Positions 1-12,158 are shown, counted from the stretch's first letter. The stretch: DNA of 64,000 bases from Powellomyces hirtus (GCA_025526995.1 JAHLKG010000001.1:62001-126000); one strand, 5' to 3'. Translations and numbers: made by a program. The notes: generated by a model not told the origin, from the letters alone.

Positions 1-198
1 GCAGTGCTAAAATCTCCGGGAAACGAAGCGCATGGCTGTTGGAAGTAATATGGTCTTTTTTGTTTGTTGAAACATACAATGAATCATAAAACATGCGACA
101 GCGGCACAAAGGAAAACAAAACAATGACTCCGAAATGGTTTCTCAGTATCATGATAGTGAAGGGTAATTCGGTTCTCACACCTCCTTGGGCCCACCAC

Positions 199-3100
199 TT
201 AAGCAGCCACATCAACAACAGGTTGCGTAGACGAAGAAGAACCCGCACCCGCATTGCCTCCCACAACTGCATCTCCCTCCGGTTTCGTCCAGCTCGTTTC
301 ATTGGTCACCACATTAAAGAAATAGATATTTCCATCTCTGCGGTCCACGCGGCGCCAGCTGGGGCTTCCTTCAACAGACTCGACGCTGGGCGACAGGAGG
401 GCGTCTGTGGCGGCGGTACTGTCGGCGTCGTCGCCGGACCCACCGTCGTCGTCGGAATCACCAGCCCCGCCTTCGACGTCCTCGGGGATCAGAACCTTGC
501 CCGTCTCGGGATCGAGAACCGTGTAGGCGTCGGGGAGCCGCCATAGCGTTTCTTTGGTCTCGGCGCAACTGATTAAGATGGCAAGTTGGGGGAAAAGGAG
601 CCGTAATTAGCATGCCACCATCCTCGCACATACTGAACAGGATGATGCCGGTGCCCGCTACTTACTAATAGTAACTTGTCCCCATCGCCGATATCGCCTT
701 CTTCCATATTTGACCTGCGATCTCGACCATCTCTGGTTCAAACTCGACTTCGGGCTCCAATTCGGAAAAGCTAGTGTTTCCGCTTGATTCTTGCGTCTCC
801 TACGATAGAGAATAAAGAGAATTACTCGCCGCGCTGCAGTTTGAAGTACTGGTTCTGGTTGTGTTTTACTTACGTTTGCGAAATCCAGTTCCTTTCGCCT
901 CAGGGTGCCCTAATTCAATGCAAACCCACTTTCCGTCAGACAGCCGCCGCGTCCCCAACATGCAATCAGAATGCCACATTACCCATCCTTTGATAGTTCC
1001 CCTCAACGTTCCCCCGACACTCAAATTGCTTCCCTGTTTCGTCATGGGTCGTTTCCCCATCGCCCAGCTCGTCGGACGCAAACTGTGTCGATCGCCTGGA
1101 CTGCCGCCATACTCGGGGCTCCCATCTTGCGCGGAATGGAACTGCTGCACGAGGAAAGCACCGGAACTTGCCCGCTTGTTGACGTGCTCGGACTTTTTGG
1201 CTTCTTCCGCCGCCGTCTTGATGGCGGATTGGAACGCTTCGATCCACTTCGTTCGGTCCGGGTCGGAGATGGCGCAGAAGGCTTGCGAGCGGCCGCCTTC
1301 ACTGATTTGAAACGCATGTTTGAGGGATTTGGAAATCGGGTCTGGAAACATGGATGGAACTCCCGTTAAAAAGTCGCTTCCCTACGCACGAAAATGGGAA
1401 AACCGTGATACAATACACACCTCCCTTCCCATCAGCCACCAACGTCAACTCTGCAACGTCATGCACAGATTCCAGCACATATCTGCCGCCCTTCAGCGGC
1501 GTGCATATGAACAGCACATCCGCAAATAGGAGGACGTAACGTTCGCGCGCCTTTCCGTTGATCACGCGCGCGAGAACGCCGTCTCGAACGTGCTTCTTCT
1601 CGTGGAGGGCGAGCGGCTGGAAATACAAATAGATCAGCCGTCATCATTTCATGGCATAAGTGGCGCATATTCTACAGCATTCCTCTTCGATCTATTTTGT
1701 TCAATTACCAGCGGTGTGTCAATCTTGGCTTGCAGAGCCACGAGCCGGTCCCGCTCCCCTAGTTGCCGAGTGTACTCGTTGACGTGCGCCACAACGCTCT
1801 CGATCTTGGTCATGGCTAAATTGAGCGAAATGGTGTCCTTGCTGAGCTTGTCCGTGTGCTTTTGCAGCTCCTGATGAAAGGAATGGGAACGAAGAAACGG
1901 CAAGAGTTACATCATACGATCGGTGGGTTCATCGGGTAAACTTGTTTCTTACCCTGATCAGGAGCGGGTATCTGCGAAAGGTGAAAAAAAAAGTTAGGTG
2001 TGAACAAACAAATGCAATGCGTTGCCCCAGAAGCAACTTACTTGCATATTCGCTGCACAGGCTTAATCTTATTACGCCAACGAAAAAAAAAAAGACAAGC
2101 GTTCAGTCTTCATGACAACCACCCTGATGTTCCGCACCCTCTTCATATACACACCAGGAAAGATTCCAGACTCAGTCCACGGCCTTCCGTACTGTTCATC
2201 ATTCTCTAGATACCACACCTATATTAGCATCGAAAAGCGCGCCAGGTTATAACGTAGAGGCATAAAGAAACACCCACCGTCAGCTGATCTTTGGTGTCCG
2301 GATTTGTTTGTAGTTTGTGCACCAGCTTCATCGCTTCCGGGTAGTTGCCGCAGTATGTTGTGTATACTTTTAGTGACTGTTTCGATTTCACCAAGTTGTC
2401 AAGTGAGATTGGTAGCCACAGGGAGAGACAGAACGACAGATGTACTCTTACCTCAGAAACATCAACAATGGCGTCACCTAGAGGAAAGAGAGATGCGTAA
2501 GAATCGACGCTAAACTTGCCAAATCTTATGTTCGAAAGGTAAACTTTACAAGACTCACCAACTTCAGGTATGAAAGGATCAGCGTCACGTTTCTCTCTCA
2601 GACGATCAAGAAGATGCTGAATTAAAATGCAAATGGATGCGGAGACATGAGTAAATAGTGTGGCTCGCCATGTATGATGTATTGGCAGAATGCAAGATAC
2701 CTGATTTACGGGCACCAGCTGGTCGGTGTTGGAGAATAGCATATTTATCTCCTCTTCCGACAGCGTCTCTTGCAGTTGCGGCTTGTGGTACTATCACGAA
2801 ACATTAGATGAGGCCGTCGATCACCTAAACCACCTGTATTGAATGACAGAAGTGGGCACTCACGTTGATCATCAGCTCCAAATCACGAACATAATCCGCC
2901 TCAGTCTCAATCATCTCATAGACGACCGAAAGCCGCATGAGCTCTGGTTTCGGCAGATTGGCCGACGAGACTTCTGGAGGCAGTTTGGAAAACATGGACT
3001 TGGGAGTCTGCACCGGCGATGCCGACGCGGGGCTGGTATCCAGCATGACCGACATTCTGCTGGTGTTGGTTATCGTCCCTCCTCCATTATCCAACGACTG

Positions 3101-4411
3101 AGAGCTCTGCGAGAGTTGCTTGTCGGTCATGTGGGATGGCAGAAAGACGCCGCTGTGGGAAGGTTGGAAGACGCCGCTCTGGGATGCTTCGAGATGCGAC
3201 TCTCTGCTTAATTGCTGCTCTCTCAGCTTCTGAGCGAGTCCTGGCGTGCCGCATCGGATTAAGACTTTCTGTTGGGATGACTCGAGTTTTTCGATCTGCT
3301 GGTGGAGGGAGCTGATGCTCGTGAGGTAGTGGTCGGTGAGGCTCTCGGCTTCGGACAGCAGGGCTTGAGACTGCATATCGGTTGTGAGATCGTGGAGGCG
3401 GCACGTGTGGTCCGAGAGGCCTCGGATTGTATGCCGCTATTAGGCGAACGAGTAAGGTTTGCGATTTGCACTGTCATCAGTCCTGAGATTCCAAAAACCA
3501 CTCTTCCCCGTGAATTCAAGAATATTTCCCGCTTACCAGCTTTGACTGAACACTCTCCGCTTTCCGGAACGCTTCCTGCTGTGTGCTCTTGACCAGCTCC
3601 AGCTTGTCCAGCAGCTGCTCCACCGGATCATCTCCCCGTCCCGCCCCACCATTTTCGGCGCCGCCGCTTCCGTCTCCGCGCCGTTCCAGCGCGCCCATGA
3701 TGCCGTCCAGTATCAATGTACTTCCCGGTACAGCAAACCCTTTCTCATTTGTGGAATACAATGCCAGCGCAGCGAGCGCCCTTGCCATCGTCTCATCGCC
3801 CGCTGGACTGGCGTTCACAAATTCCATAGGCCGGAACGTATATCTTTTATCGACCCCATAGGTGGAAAGAGCTGTGATAGACATCGGGGAAATGTTAATC
3901 AAAGCCCCTCGCAAAAACTGATCTCCTCTTGATATGGTAGCTCACCTGTTAGGAATGACCCCAGGTTTTCAAGGGCACCCAACGTTGTCCGCTCTGATGC
4001 GACATGCCGCACAATTTTCGGTGATAGGGTATTTACAAGCTGACATAGGCGAGACCCATATCGCAACTCGTTCCACGCGGCCTCCTCATCTGATGTCTGA
4101 TCCCCTTGACTTTCATCTGGACCCAGGACTTTACTTATCCTGTACGCATAGCCGTTAGTCTCACACATGATGCCGCGCCACATCGTTGCAGTGGCGGAGA
4201 TCGCCTACCATGTCAGAACCAGAGGCCGCAAAGTCTGCACTGTTGTGCTGTCCCGCTCCGATATCGCTGATGAGGCTACGTTTGTTGGCAGCCCTGACCC
4301 GCCTCTCGGCAACGTCTTGTTCCCATTCGGAGTACTCTGTTCGTTTTCGTCCAAAGGCCGGAAATCCTCGGCGCTTTTGGACGTCGGAAGCGCCCGGACT
4401 TGCGTGGCCAT
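199..4411 (-). CDS. Rho guanine-nucleotide exchange factor, CH-DH-PH-WW-WW
   Basis: Spliced gene with about ten introns. It should activate a Rho/Rac/Cdc42-type GTPase at the membrane or cytoskeleton. The start at 4411 follows a close in-frame stop. Exon 1 ends at 4209; intron 4140-4208 has an ACTAAC branch. Joined exons 1-3 read as a calponin-homology domain (WISKVLG, LCQLVNTLSP, ENLGSFLTALSTYGVDKRY). The DH domain spans about 3000-1650: start MIETEADYVRDLELMI, then LFSNTDQLVPVNQ, then IKPVQRICKYPLLIRELQKH assembled across tiny exons. A PH domain follows (about 1640-1200, ending DRTKWIEAFQSAI). Two WW domains close the protein, the first across intron 569-665 (W..SYYYCAETKETLWRLP), the second near 370-290 (W..YFFNVVTNETSWTKP). 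The exon junction near 870 does not keep frame in my reading, so a short intron may be missing there. Vav- or Cdc24-like order, but no PB1, SH2 or SH3 is seen. Confidence 0.82.
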
Positions 4412-5319
4412 CCAGATATCGGCGGGATCTCAAACGACGGTTGTTTTCGAGGAGGAGTTGATCAAATTCACGCGGAAGAAATTCGTTTCGAGGAGAAACG
4501 CGGACGAAGAGCTGAGTAGATTCTCGATTGCTTTTCCTGCCCGTGCGTCCCTGAAGGCTGTTGAATCGGCGAATATGTCCAGATGTTTTTTCGTCACGAC
4601 GAAGCATCACCTGCAACTGCCCGGATTGCTTTCTTGGTCTTGGTCTATTTTGGGAACAGTGTTCGTGCCCTATTCTTACTTTCAATAGGGGCTTCTTTAA
4701 ATTAACCTCTCAATGTATAGCCCTATTTGTGGTAAACCGATCCGTCCGGTAAATCCATTCATGAAGAAGTTTCCGAACTACCGGAACCATGAACTAAAAT
4801 CGGGAAGCAAATTCTGATCGTCAAGGAATAAAGGTACCGCGCAATGGATGTGGAGAACCATTTTATCAGAAACCTGACGGGAGGACAGTATCAATCTTAA
4901 TCCAAGGAAGTATGTTATGGTAAGGACAGCACTATTCTACGAGATGCGATCTTCCTCCCGGCAGTAGATGCCTCGTGGTCGGCAGTTTCCCAATATGCTA
5001 CGTGAAGGCTAAAGATCTATGACGAGATGGCATGAGCCTGCCGGATGTAGAACATGCCTCCGTGATTGGATGGCGGAATGCAAAGCCCAAGGGTGCCGTG
5101 TAACCGTATGACGATGTCATGGATGTGATGTGGCTTCTACAGCTGTGAAGGGACAACCTTCCACAACCTCTCTGCCTCTGTACTCGTTCCGCCTGCAGAA
5201 TCGAGTTCTCTCGTGGGATGCGGTCCGTATCCAACTCGGAAGGTTACGGCGGACGCCCCAGATCGATAATTGTAGAGCACTACGGAAGAAACCGCAGACA
5301 CTCGTCAGGATATCCGACC
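4412..5319. other. Intergenic, no gene seen
   Basis: This stretch lies between the RhoGEF start and the Rpc17 stop. Open frames here are short, overlap on both strands and resemble no family I know. It probably holds the RhoGEF promoter. Confidence 0.5.
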
Positions 5320-6099
5320 CTAAGCCGTATCCATCGCGTCTCCTTCCTCTGTCACCGGCTCAGTGTATGGAAGCAGTTCACAAATGAGCGCGACCAGAGC
5401 TTCCTGCTCCTCTTCCCGCAATCGATTATCGAGATCTTCTACCATCTGGTTCCGCAATCATCAAGATTAGTCTCACAACTTGGCGAATCATACTGATCGA
5501 TAGCTTCGAATGCGTACAGGATTGAGTTCAGCGATGCTCTTTGGTCGCAGATTCAGTAGCATGAGCTTCTCTCCCTTCGTGAGGTCATACTTTCGCAAGG
5601 CTTCCATGAAAGTTTTGATAACAGCTTCGTCCTGTTCGGCGCATGGCGTTCCACTCAAGAAGGTCACGACCTGCAGATAATACGGACAATCAGACATCGG
5701 CTGATGCACACTCCTCTTATGCCATGTATCTTGATTTTGGTCGTACCTCCCTTTCAATCTCGTAAAGGTCCTTGAGATTGCTCTCTAAAGGGGCACCCGG
5801 GTTCACAACGGGTATGTTCTGTTCTCTGACGGTTTGAAGTTCGGTCAGGAAGGTGAGAACCTCAGAGTTGCTGACTAGGAGAAATAGGGATGCGAGTCAG
5901 TACCATCACTAGCTTTCGATTGTCCCCATCGAGTTGGAGTTCGCGTCGATGTGCAAGCACGGAGCGAACAGCCGCTCCCGCAGGTTGTTATTGGCGTGTC
6001 CTTTGACAATGGACCCGTGATGCTACAGCAACCCGTTTCACAGATGCACGCAGACAGTGGATACATACGGTGAGCTGCCCTCAGCTCCAGGACTTCCAT
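5320..6099 (-). CDS. RPC17: RNA polymerase III subunit Rpc17/CRCP (Rpc9)
   Basis: Four exons: 6069-6099, 5747-5874, 5518-5670 and 5320-5445, giving 438 nt and 145 residues, a normal size for this family. Every junction is GT..AG and keeps frame. The N terminus MEVLELRAAHLSNSEVLTFL matches the conserved opening of CRCP/Rpc17. The core RKYDLTKGEKLMLLNLRP is the HRDC-like/Rpb4-fold signature (Lt..E.l.l.N.rP), and the tail begins MVEDLDNRL, like the family's acidic end. Rpc17 pairs with Rpc25 to form the Pol III stalk, which contacts initiation factor TFIIIB during transcription of tRNA and 5S genes in the nucleus. No paralogue or defect is seen. Function is inferred from family knowledge. Confidence 0.88.
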
Positions 6100-7230
6100 G
6101 GCTTGCCGTATCCGTACGCTGACTTTTCAGAGCGGAGTGCAAGTACTATAATGGGGCGTGCATCATGGTTGTTGCCATGACGCCAGCTGTCCGCCTTAGT
6201 TGGGAAAGATGGCGTGAAAGAGGAATACGACTCTGCTTGGGTTCTGATGGTGATGGAAAGCGGAGCAGCAACTCTTGCGTAACAGCTGTCGACCATTCAA
6301 TACTTGCTGCACGATGTCTTTTTGTGCGTACACTCAGAGGGACGTTTGCGCGAGTGACAGCATACGGTGACGAGGACAACGACGAGACCACTAAAGCTTG
6401 CTAGTGGGGATGTGCATACGGCTTCAGCGGGGATCGTCTGGTCATGGACAAGGCCTTCATCACGTCCCGGGCGCCTTCTGTGGCAATGGACCCCGGTGTG
6501 ACGTTAGAGGAATGACGTTGAAACCAAGTATAATCCTTGCAGACACACATCCATACTGCCCATGGCCATACCACGAGTCGACGCCGCGTTGTGGAAGAAG
6601 GTAGTACAAGGCTGCACCCCTCCATCAACCCGTATTGCCAAGTAGGAACAAGAACAATATTCGCATTGCATTGCTTCAATGGTGGGAAATCGATGTGCTC
6701 GTAGCTTGAGTGTGTACTGGTTTTAATGTACCAGGTATGAGTGAATCTCCCGAACCCCTTTCAGATTTTCTCGCGTTACCAGATAAAACACAGACAACCC
6801 TTTCCAAATGGGTTCTCTAAAACAGTAATGCAAACAACTTTCATTAAGCATGCAAAGGAATCCAATGCATTTTGTGCAGTTAACTCATGTGCACGGCGAG
6901 TTTCAAGGAGTTATAACTCTGGCAGTTTTGGCCCTTTTGCGTGCCCGGGAGGACGATATTTGTTGCGATGAGTGCAACAGGCTTTGAACTTGCTTCCTCC
7001 CTCTCCGCTCTTCCGAACGCAGAACGTTGCCGTCGGACGTTTTCTGCATCTGTAGCTGCCATCCATACCACCCTCCTCGGATGCTCCGCATAAGCAGATG
7101 GATTTTAATAGTATAACTTGCGCTGACTCGAACTCAGATGATTTGTCGCCCACCGTTTGTGCAGACTATGGACAGGGTTTTGCTTTTCTACTACGTGTGA
7201 CGGAAAGACCGTAGCAGATACGCCGAGCGT
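6100..7230. other. Intergenic, no gene seen
   Basis: 1.1 kb between the Rpc17 start and the makorin stop. Several 60-90 codon open frames overlap in different frames on both strands without a recognisable domain or consistent splice sites. It likely contains the Rpc17 promoter and the makorin 3' region. Confidence 0.5.
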
Positions 7231-8886
7231 CTACGCCCTACTACTATCGTACGCTTCCAAAAAATCGACCAGCTTAACCGAACTGACGATGGTCATACTG
7301 TCTTCGTCGCCGAGAACCTTTCGTAACCTAACTTCCTCCGCTACCCCGTCACGGCCGACATGTTTGTAGAAACAACTGGTGCCGAACGGACAGGACCCTT
7401 CGCCGCGGTTGTAGTGCTTGCAGTCAATTGTACTAGAAAAGACATAAGAGCTCGTGTGAGCGGACGTCAAAAAGGGTCTGGCAGGAGGGGATGTGTCAAA
7501 CCTGAGCTTTGTCTTGTAGGCTTCAATGATGGCGGCTTTGTCGTCTGGATTGCTAGGCCAAATCGCTGATGGCGTTACAAAGTGGGTGACGGTTCGACAT
7601 ATTGGACACGACTATTGCCGTATGGCGACATTAATGTCAGTATAAAGATTGCATTAGCTGAATACGATAATGTCACGAACCTTCGAAGTATCCATCCGCT
7701 CGTTTGTACGCCACTGTCGTATACAGTTGAGACAGACGCAATGTTCGCAGTCTGATGGGACCAAAGTTACTATCAAATCACGGTAGAAATTCTGTTGAGA
7801 GAGGGCTTTTACCTAGGAGTCCAAATCTCGCGTCCGATTTCGATTTGACCGGTTCCATGCAAACAACACAATCCACATCAGCACTCTCAGCCAGTTGCGC
7901 ATTATATCGCTGGTCTCGTTCCAGTTTCCCCTGACATTGCTGTATATGCTCTACCATGGCCAAGTGATTAGCATCCGGAGGCACAGAATACCCAATTTCT
8001 GATAGATCACCGCCTACCAGCATGGACAGTCGGGCTAACATCAGGGTCTAGACATTGCTTATTGCACACTGGACATGACAGTCCGTGTCTATATCTGCAG
8101 TGTTCGCCGTATCGACATATGCCCTGCATGGCGAACGGGCACAATGGTGTGCTGTTATTGCTTTTTGACGCAGATGATGCGTCTTCACTGGCGCGTTCTT
8201 CCAGCAACTCTTCGGGTACTCCCACCCGCGCAACCGCTGAGTAAGGAGCAAAGTGCGCAAAATCCTCGGTCATTTGTTCAGTCAACTCGTCGTAAGGGTC
8301 TTCTTCTGGATAATCTGATGGCCATGGCACGTCGGATCGGAATCCCGTGCGCTGATGTGATGAAGAGTTTGTTGACCAGGGCGAGGTCATTGTTGATGAT
8401 GATTTTACTGCGAAACCATGAAGTTCTGAATCTGTCAGGTGGATAGTTTCTTCTTCAGGCTCTGTCTTCGGCGCCGGTGGACTGTTGATGAATTGGGTTG
8501 CCCGCGCCAGGCCCGCAGAAGAAGGGATGATGGTTCTCTTCCCAACTAGCAGGACTTTCTGCCTCGGTTGTGTCGTAGCTGGTTCTGCAGCGAGTTTCCC
8601 TGTTGATGTACGTGCACCAGTGGTAGCTTTTGGTGTTGACTGTATCTTTTCGTGCTTTAGAGCACAGTATTGCCCAAAGCGGCATTGGCCCTTTTGGTAG
8701 TCTATATATATAGACGACGTTATTGAGTGTTTGACTCAAACATGATGCGAAATACAAAGGAGTTGCGGACATACAGTGACATACAGGTTTATCAGTGGAT
8801 TGCCTGTCGTGAGCAAATGTACAGTCCCGCTTCTGGCAGGTGCCGAGAGCGTAGAATCGACACAAAGCTTTTCCTCCACTTGACAT
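7231..8886 (-). CDS. MKRN: Makorin-type CCCH/RING E3 ubiquitin ligase
   Basis: Spliced gene. The first true ATG is at 8886 (MSSGGKALCRFYALGT). Zinc fingers in order: CCCH-1 (C-x7-C-x4-C-x3-H, the same short spacing as known makorins); CCCH-2, completed across an intron as VCHYYQKGQCRFGQYCALKH; a linker with acidic and Ser-rich stretches; CCCH-3 (CPFAMQGICRYGEHCRYRH) directly followed by the makorin Cys-rich motif (CPVCNKQCLDPD); a C3HC4 RING made from three exons (CVVCMEPVKSK..RFGLL, then DCEHCVCLNCIRQW, then SCPICRTVTHFVTPSAIWP); and CCCH-4 (CKHYNRGEGSCPFGTSCFYKH). This is the complete makorin order. Makorins ubiquitinate substrates and bind RNA, in the cytoplasm and nucleus. It shares a 300 bp divergent promoter region with the Maf gene. 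Confidence 0.88.
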
Positions 8887-9186
8887 GTCCAACTCAACGA
8901 TACTTTCTGACACGGACAAAACGCTGCTGGGACGAAATTACTATCTAAACTGCCATTGCACTATCGTCTGCCAGCGAACTCACTTCTCCACAAACTCGCT
9001 TCGCGCTTCAATTTGTCAAAGTAACCGCACAGCCACTCGTTAGAGTTGCCTTCCAAAAGTGCGTGCGGGGAGCTGAGGAAGAATTCTCGCAATAGTTCTT
9101 GCGGAGCTTCGTATTTCAGAATTCCGAGCTGCTATTAGGGCTTCGTGGACAGATATTTGGTGGCACCCGTCGTGAATCCCTCTGCC
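8887..9186. promoter_or_regulatory. Divergent promoter region, makorin / Maf
   Basis: 300 bp between the opposed start codons of the makorin and Maf genes. It must hold both promoters unless one lies inside a gene. No clear TATA box stands out. Confidence 0.4.
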
Positions 9187-10114
9187 ATGGCTCAAACCGC
9201 CAGCGTACTTCCGGCAATCGCGCACCTGAACAAGCGTCGCATAGTTCTCGCTTCAGGCTCGCCGAGGCGGAAGGAAATACTCGAAAACTTGGTATTCAAG
9301 ACCTTATTAATGCAGATGTGTATATAGCTCAAAGCTCAGATTCAGAATCTTTTCTTTGGAGGGTCTGAATTTCGAGGTCATCGCGTCCACTTTCCCGGAG
9401 AACCTCGACAAGCTGTCCATGAATGCAGACACTTATGTTCTCGAGACAGCCATCGCTAAAGGGTGCGAGGTGCACCAAAGGACTCAGAGCGCAGTGAATG
9501 GTCAAATGACCATTAGCGCCGACACCGTGATAGCGCACAAATCGCGAATTCTGGAGAAGCCGAGAAACCGGGAACACGCTGTCGAGATATTACGGGCGCT
9601 ATCTGGCGGCGTGCACCAGGTTCTCACGGCTGTGGTTGTTGTGTATGGCCTGGACCCTGCGGACCAAAAGACCCCTCTGTATGCGACCTCTGTGCAGACG
9701 ACCGAGGTTGAATTTGCGGAGTTGTCTGAAGAGATGATAGAGGCCTATGTGGCTACTGGTGAACCAATGTAAGCATCAGGTCGTCACTTGCTGTGCATCT
9801 TTCTTGCTCCTGACCTGTATCAAATCTTCAGGGACAAGGCTGTAAGTTTGTGAATTGCGTCCAGCTATGGCACTCTTCCGTCGTCATCTTACTTCCGGAT
9901 GCAGGGCGCTTACGGCTATCAAGGACTTGCCGCATGTTTCATTCCACGCATAACAGGTTGCTACTATAATGTCATAGGTAAGCTACCCGCTGACCGTCTT
10001 TAGAGACTACATATCGTACTCTACCGGGTGCTCATAGATGTTCCAAAAGGCTTCCCAATCAATGCTTTCATTACACTTGTGTCAAAGCTTCAAAGTGAGG
10101 GTCATATACCATGA
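9187..10114 (+). CDS. Maf/ASMTL-like nucleoside triphosphate pyrophosphatase
   Basis: Five exons. The start is ATG 9187, with RRIVLASGSPRRKEILENL soon after; this contains the Maf SxSPRR nucleotide-binding motif. Intron 1 runs 9292-9361 and resumes GLNFEVIASTFPENLDK. The middle exon has the catalytic ISADTVIA motif and the conserved GEPMDKAGAYGYQGLAA, which is assembled across two introns around a 13-base exon near 9831-9843. The last exon ends DVPKGFPINAFITLVSKL with TGA at 10112-10114. The family removes pyrophosphate from dTTP, UTP, CTP or modified pyrimidine nucleotides and is thought to cleanse the nucleotide pool. The length (about 230 residues) is typical, and there is no fused methyltransferase as in human ASMTL. 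Confidence 0.85.
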
Positions 10115-10266
10115 TCTTCATACACAATAACTCAACATCCGCAAACGGCTTGTCCTCGGTTTCTACTTCTGGGTTGTGATATGGGTGCTAAAACTGACAG
10201 TCCATACTCGCAACTGCCAAGTGCGTTACAGAACGAGACTAAAAATTTTATATCACGTGATATGTG

Positions 10267-10339
10267 AGGGAATTAGCTCAAATGGTAGAGCGCTCGCTTA
10301 GCATGCGAGAGGCACGGGGATCGATACCCCGATTCTCCA
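10267..10339 (+). tRNA. tRNA-Ala (AGC)
   Basis: A 73 nt cloverleaf without intron. D arm GCTCAAATGGTAGAGC; anticodon stem TCGC/GCGA around the loop TTAGCAT (anticodon AGC); T stem CGGGG/CCCCG; discriminator A. The G3:U70 pair that identifies alanine tRNA is present. The first acceptor pair is A1:C72, a mismatch where G1:C72 is expected. CCA is not encoded, as in eukaryotes. Confidence 0.9.
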
Positions 10340-11083
10340 TTCGTTTTTGCCTTTTCTTTTGCAGCCGCCCCGCTGAGCATGTCTGCCACATCCAGAGAAT
10401 GACATAAGCTGCTATACATTCCCGAAAAAGTCATGGGTACTGCATTTTGTGCAATTTAGTTTACGTGCAAAGAGGCAAACCTGCGATGCATTTGTGTACG
10501 GGTAGGACTGGCGCGCGGAGATGGGAGTTTGAAAGTAGCGTCCGAAGACATGAACGGCGGAGTGCCCCGAATCGAGTCGCCTTTCGGAAATTGCGATGGG
10601 CTCGCCTCAGCTTATCGATACAGTTGTGTCAAATTTGCGCGAGTGGGACTTTGAAAGTGGCATCCGAAGACAAGACATGAACGGCGGAGTGCCCGATTTC
10701 GGAGGGCTCGCCCCAGCTCATCGATAAGTTGTGTCAAATTTGCCTACTCGAGCCATGTACAGTGTACTTCGCCGCGAGCAAATGTCTGCACTTTCGTTCA
10801 CAACAACTATCCGTCCTTTATCGGCCCCGTCTTCTGGTGCGTATGAAGCCGTGCCTTTCCCGACCAACTCTCATAAAGCCTTTTCTTCGACATGAGAGAC
10901 TAGATGCGATGCAGATCCGTACTCTTTCGTTTTTCTCATCATCCGTCCTTCTCATCGATTGTGCGTAAACAGAGAGGACATTTGTCAGGAACTGTGTGGC
11001 TCGTATATATGTATGTACTTCATCGATCATGGTATCGATTCCTATGCCAGAAGGCAGCCGAAGGCAGCAGCAGGTCCATCGAC
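10340..11083. other. Intergenic with one direct duplication
   Basis: No convincing gene. It holds the direct repeat at 10522-10744 and, toward its end, the promoter of the CBM21 gene. Confidence 0.5.
10522..10744. repeat. Imperfect direct duplication, two units of about 110 bp
   Basis: Unit 1 (10522-10640) and unit 2 (from 10643) share TTTGAAAGTRGCRTCCGAAG, then ATGAACGGCGGAGTGCCC, GGGCTCGCC and TCGATA..GTTGTGTCAAATTTGC. The units differ by small indels. No coding meaning is seen. Confidence 0.75.
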
Positions 11084-11091
11084 TATAAATA
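11084..11091 (+). promoter_or_regulatory. TATA box of the CBM21 gene
   Basis: TATAAATA lies 75 bases upstream of the ATG at 11166 and is followed by a G-rich stretch and a pyrimidine-rich leader. Its position suits a strong, regulated secreted-protein gene. Confidence 0.6.
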
Positions 11092-11165
11092 GCGGGGGGA
11101 GGGGCCGATAGCCTTTCCTCTTGGTCCACCACAAATCTTCCACCATAATCTCGATATCGTCCACA

Positions 11166-12158
11166 ATGGTCGCTCTGGCAAAGTTCCTCGCGCTCGTCGG
11201 CCTCTCCTGCTCGGCACTCGTCGCCGCCCTTCCTACGGCCCAGTCATTTGACTATTCCTTCGGCCGTGACGATGTGTCCGTGGTGCGCTCGACCCACGCG
11301 ACTATCACCGAGACCTGCTACCACGGCATGTGTACCAGGACGTCCAACTTCACGGTCGGGATCGCGGTCCGCAACAAGGCGTTTGAGAAGCAAGTCGGCA
11401 TCAAGTGGTCTGGCGACGACTGGTTCACGTCCGCGGAGGTCCCCGCGCACTATGTCGGAAACCTGAACAACGAATTTGAATTATGGGAAGTCACCGCCGG
11501 CCCGTTCACCTGGATGAACCATCTTCCCGAACAATACCCCGACCCAGCATTCACCGCTTACGCCTCATTTGCTAACGGCGCCAGGGCCTGGGACGCTTAC
11601 CCTAACTATAACGTCCTGTACAAGGCCACTCAGAACGAACCGATTGTTTACCTCAACTCTCTCCTTTTCTTCGACAAGAACCAGAAGAAGTACGTCTTGA
11701 GGGGCTCGGTTCGCACCTTCGCGTTCGACACCAATGTGGATACTCAGGTAAGTCGTATAGTAGGCTTCATATACGAATAAGCAGACTTCTGGGGTGATGG
11801 TGAGCGGCGACGATTGGCCGCCCGAGAAGTGCGGATGAAGGCAACGCATCTTCCAAATGTTGATGACTTCTTGCAACTCATATACGACAAAATTCCCTTC
11901 GATCACACGAAACAGATCGACAAGATCAAGGTTCGCTGGACGATCGATAACTGGAAGACGTCCCAAGACTCGCCCGCTCAGCTTTACGAGGCGACCAAGC
12001 ACAAGTTCAACTTCGACGTTGTCGTCGCTGATGCAGCCGCGCAATACCCAGAGACCCTTTCCTTTGCAATCGGCTACACGTCTACAAAAGGAACCTTCTG
12101 GACGAACAACGACGGAAACAATCATCTTCAATACTTCCCCGCTCCTCCGGGCTGGTAG
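11166..12158 (+). CDS. Secreted protein with tandem CBM21-like carbohydrate-binding domains
   Basis: Two exons, 11166-11747 and 11916-12158, joined in phase 0, giving 274 residues. The N terminus MVALAKFLALVGLSCSALVA is a classic signal peptide with a likely cut after ALP. Domain 1 (about residues 50-150) reads FTVGIAVRNKAFEKQVGIKW then SGDDWFTS; domain 2 starts LRGSVRTFAF and, across the intron, continues IDKIKVRWTIDNWKTSQDSP, then LSFAIGYTSTKGTFWTNNDG. The pattern (strand, K.V.VR.T.DnWk, fai.Y....fW.NN) is that of CBM21, which binds starch or glycogen. No catalytic domain is attached. A different acceptor near 11787 would give a stop soon after, so the longer intron is preferred. The role is probably extracellular glucan binding; the ligand is inferred. 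Confidence 0.75.
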
